Source: Paracoccaceae bacterium
GTDB lineage: Bacteria > Pseudomonadota > Alphaproteobacteria > Rhodobacterales > Rhodobacteraceae
Direction of reading: 5' to 3'
Assembly (NCBI GenBank): GCA_007692585.1
Contig: REBU01000025.1
Coordinates: forward strand, 1-33,197
Length of the DNA: 33,197 nt
In this document: positions 32,946-33,197 of the stretch, piece after piece
Layout of the letters: each line of letters begins with the position of its first letter
Position numbering within the stretch: the first letter of the stretch is position 1
Notes under the pieces: generated by a model
Database searches by the model: none
Seen by the model: the letters and a program-made list of their open reading frames with translations, nothing else
Told to the model about the DNA's origin: nothing
Position numbers and translations under genes: made by a program

Positions 32946-33197
32946 TCAGCCAGGCATCGCCGCCATCAGCCGCTTGATGCCGACCAAGGCGACCATGCGC
33001 TTGATGTTTTAGGCCAGCACGTTCAGCGCCATTTCGGTGCGCACGTTCTTCAGTCGGCGCATCAGGAAATGGGTGGTGCCCATCCAGGCTTTGATCCTCC
33101 CGAACGGATGCTCGACCGTGCTGCGCCGCAGGGTCATCGGATCATCGGCGCTGCGCAGGCGGTCGCGCATCTCGTCCACCAGATGCTCGTATTCCCA
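32946..33197 (-). pseudogene. 3' end of an IS1182-like transposase with an in-frame stop
   Basis: Reading leftward from the window edge the sequence gives WEYEHLVDEMRDRLRS, then TVEHPFGRIKAWMGTTHFLM and LKNVRTEMALNVLA. This is the C-terminal part of a DDE transposase of the IS1182/IS5-like group, including the region of the final catalytic Glu (VEHPFGRIK). After VLA comes TAA (33009-33011) where relatives have Tyr, and the frame continues NIKRMVALVGIKRLMAAMPG to a TGA at 32946-32948. The upstream part is outside the window. The loss of the last 21 residues suggests an inactive copy, unless the shortened form is tolerated. Confidence 0.85.

Overview
The window comes from an alphaproteobacterium of the Rhodobacteraceae/Paracoccaceae type (Rhodobacter, Roseobacter and Paracoccus relatives). 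The evidence is the high GC content, the dense translationally coupled operons, and a ccoNOQP-ccoGHIS / usp / fnrL / hemN block in the arrangement familiar from Rhodobacter. A cytochrome c552/cy-type anchored cytochrome next to prephenate dehydratase and a YejABEF transporter fit the same group. The genus cannot be fixed from sequence alone. Almost all of it reads as ordinary chromosome; the only mobile DNA is a broken transposase end at the right edge.

Left part (1-7453). On the minus strand lie ubiA, an OmpA-family envelope protein, a small membrane-anchored coiled-coil protein, and then the start of the ribosomal stalk operon (rplJ and the 5' end of rplL) behind a structured leader. On the plus strand, starting only 12 bp from ubiA, is a tightly overlapping chain: rsmE, a GNAT acetyltransferase, an APH-fold kinase-like protein and a two-helix membrane protein. 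They are followed by gshA and a lipid A acyltransferase-like gene.

Centre (9839-21219). This is the microaerobic/anaerobic respiration block. On the minus strand, ccoNOQP encodes the cbb3 cytochrome oxidase, and ccoGHIS encodes its assembly and copper-supply factors. usp faces ccoN, fnrL encodes the oxygen-sensing 4Fe-4S regulator, and hemN encodes the oxygen-independent haem synthesis enzyme. Four exact TTGA-N6-TCAA FnrL sites lie in the intergenic gaps (14167, 14338, 18087 and 19815), so the regulator and its likely targets sit together. The ccoP-ccoG gap also holds a strong terminator and a 13-bp perfect inverted repeat between two FnrL sites. The ccoN leader holds a 9-bp perfect stem-loop.

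Right part (21220-33197). An AT-rich patch with nested palindromes precedes an unrecognised 144-residue protein and an HdfR-like LysR regulator. A DUF481 outer-membrane protein follows. The minus-strand yejABEF peptide importer has a family 4 glycosyltransferase attached 16 bp downstream. An anchored c-type cytochrome and pheA are transcribed divergently. The window ends in the 3' end of an IS1182-like transposase gene carrying an in-frame stop.

I found no CRISPR array, tRNA, rRNA, prophage, toxin-antitoxin or defence system. The most interesting material is regulatory: the FnrL site layout and the unexplained structured elements in the gaps. Promoter positions inferred from FnrL sites assume the usual -41.5 placement and are not observed.
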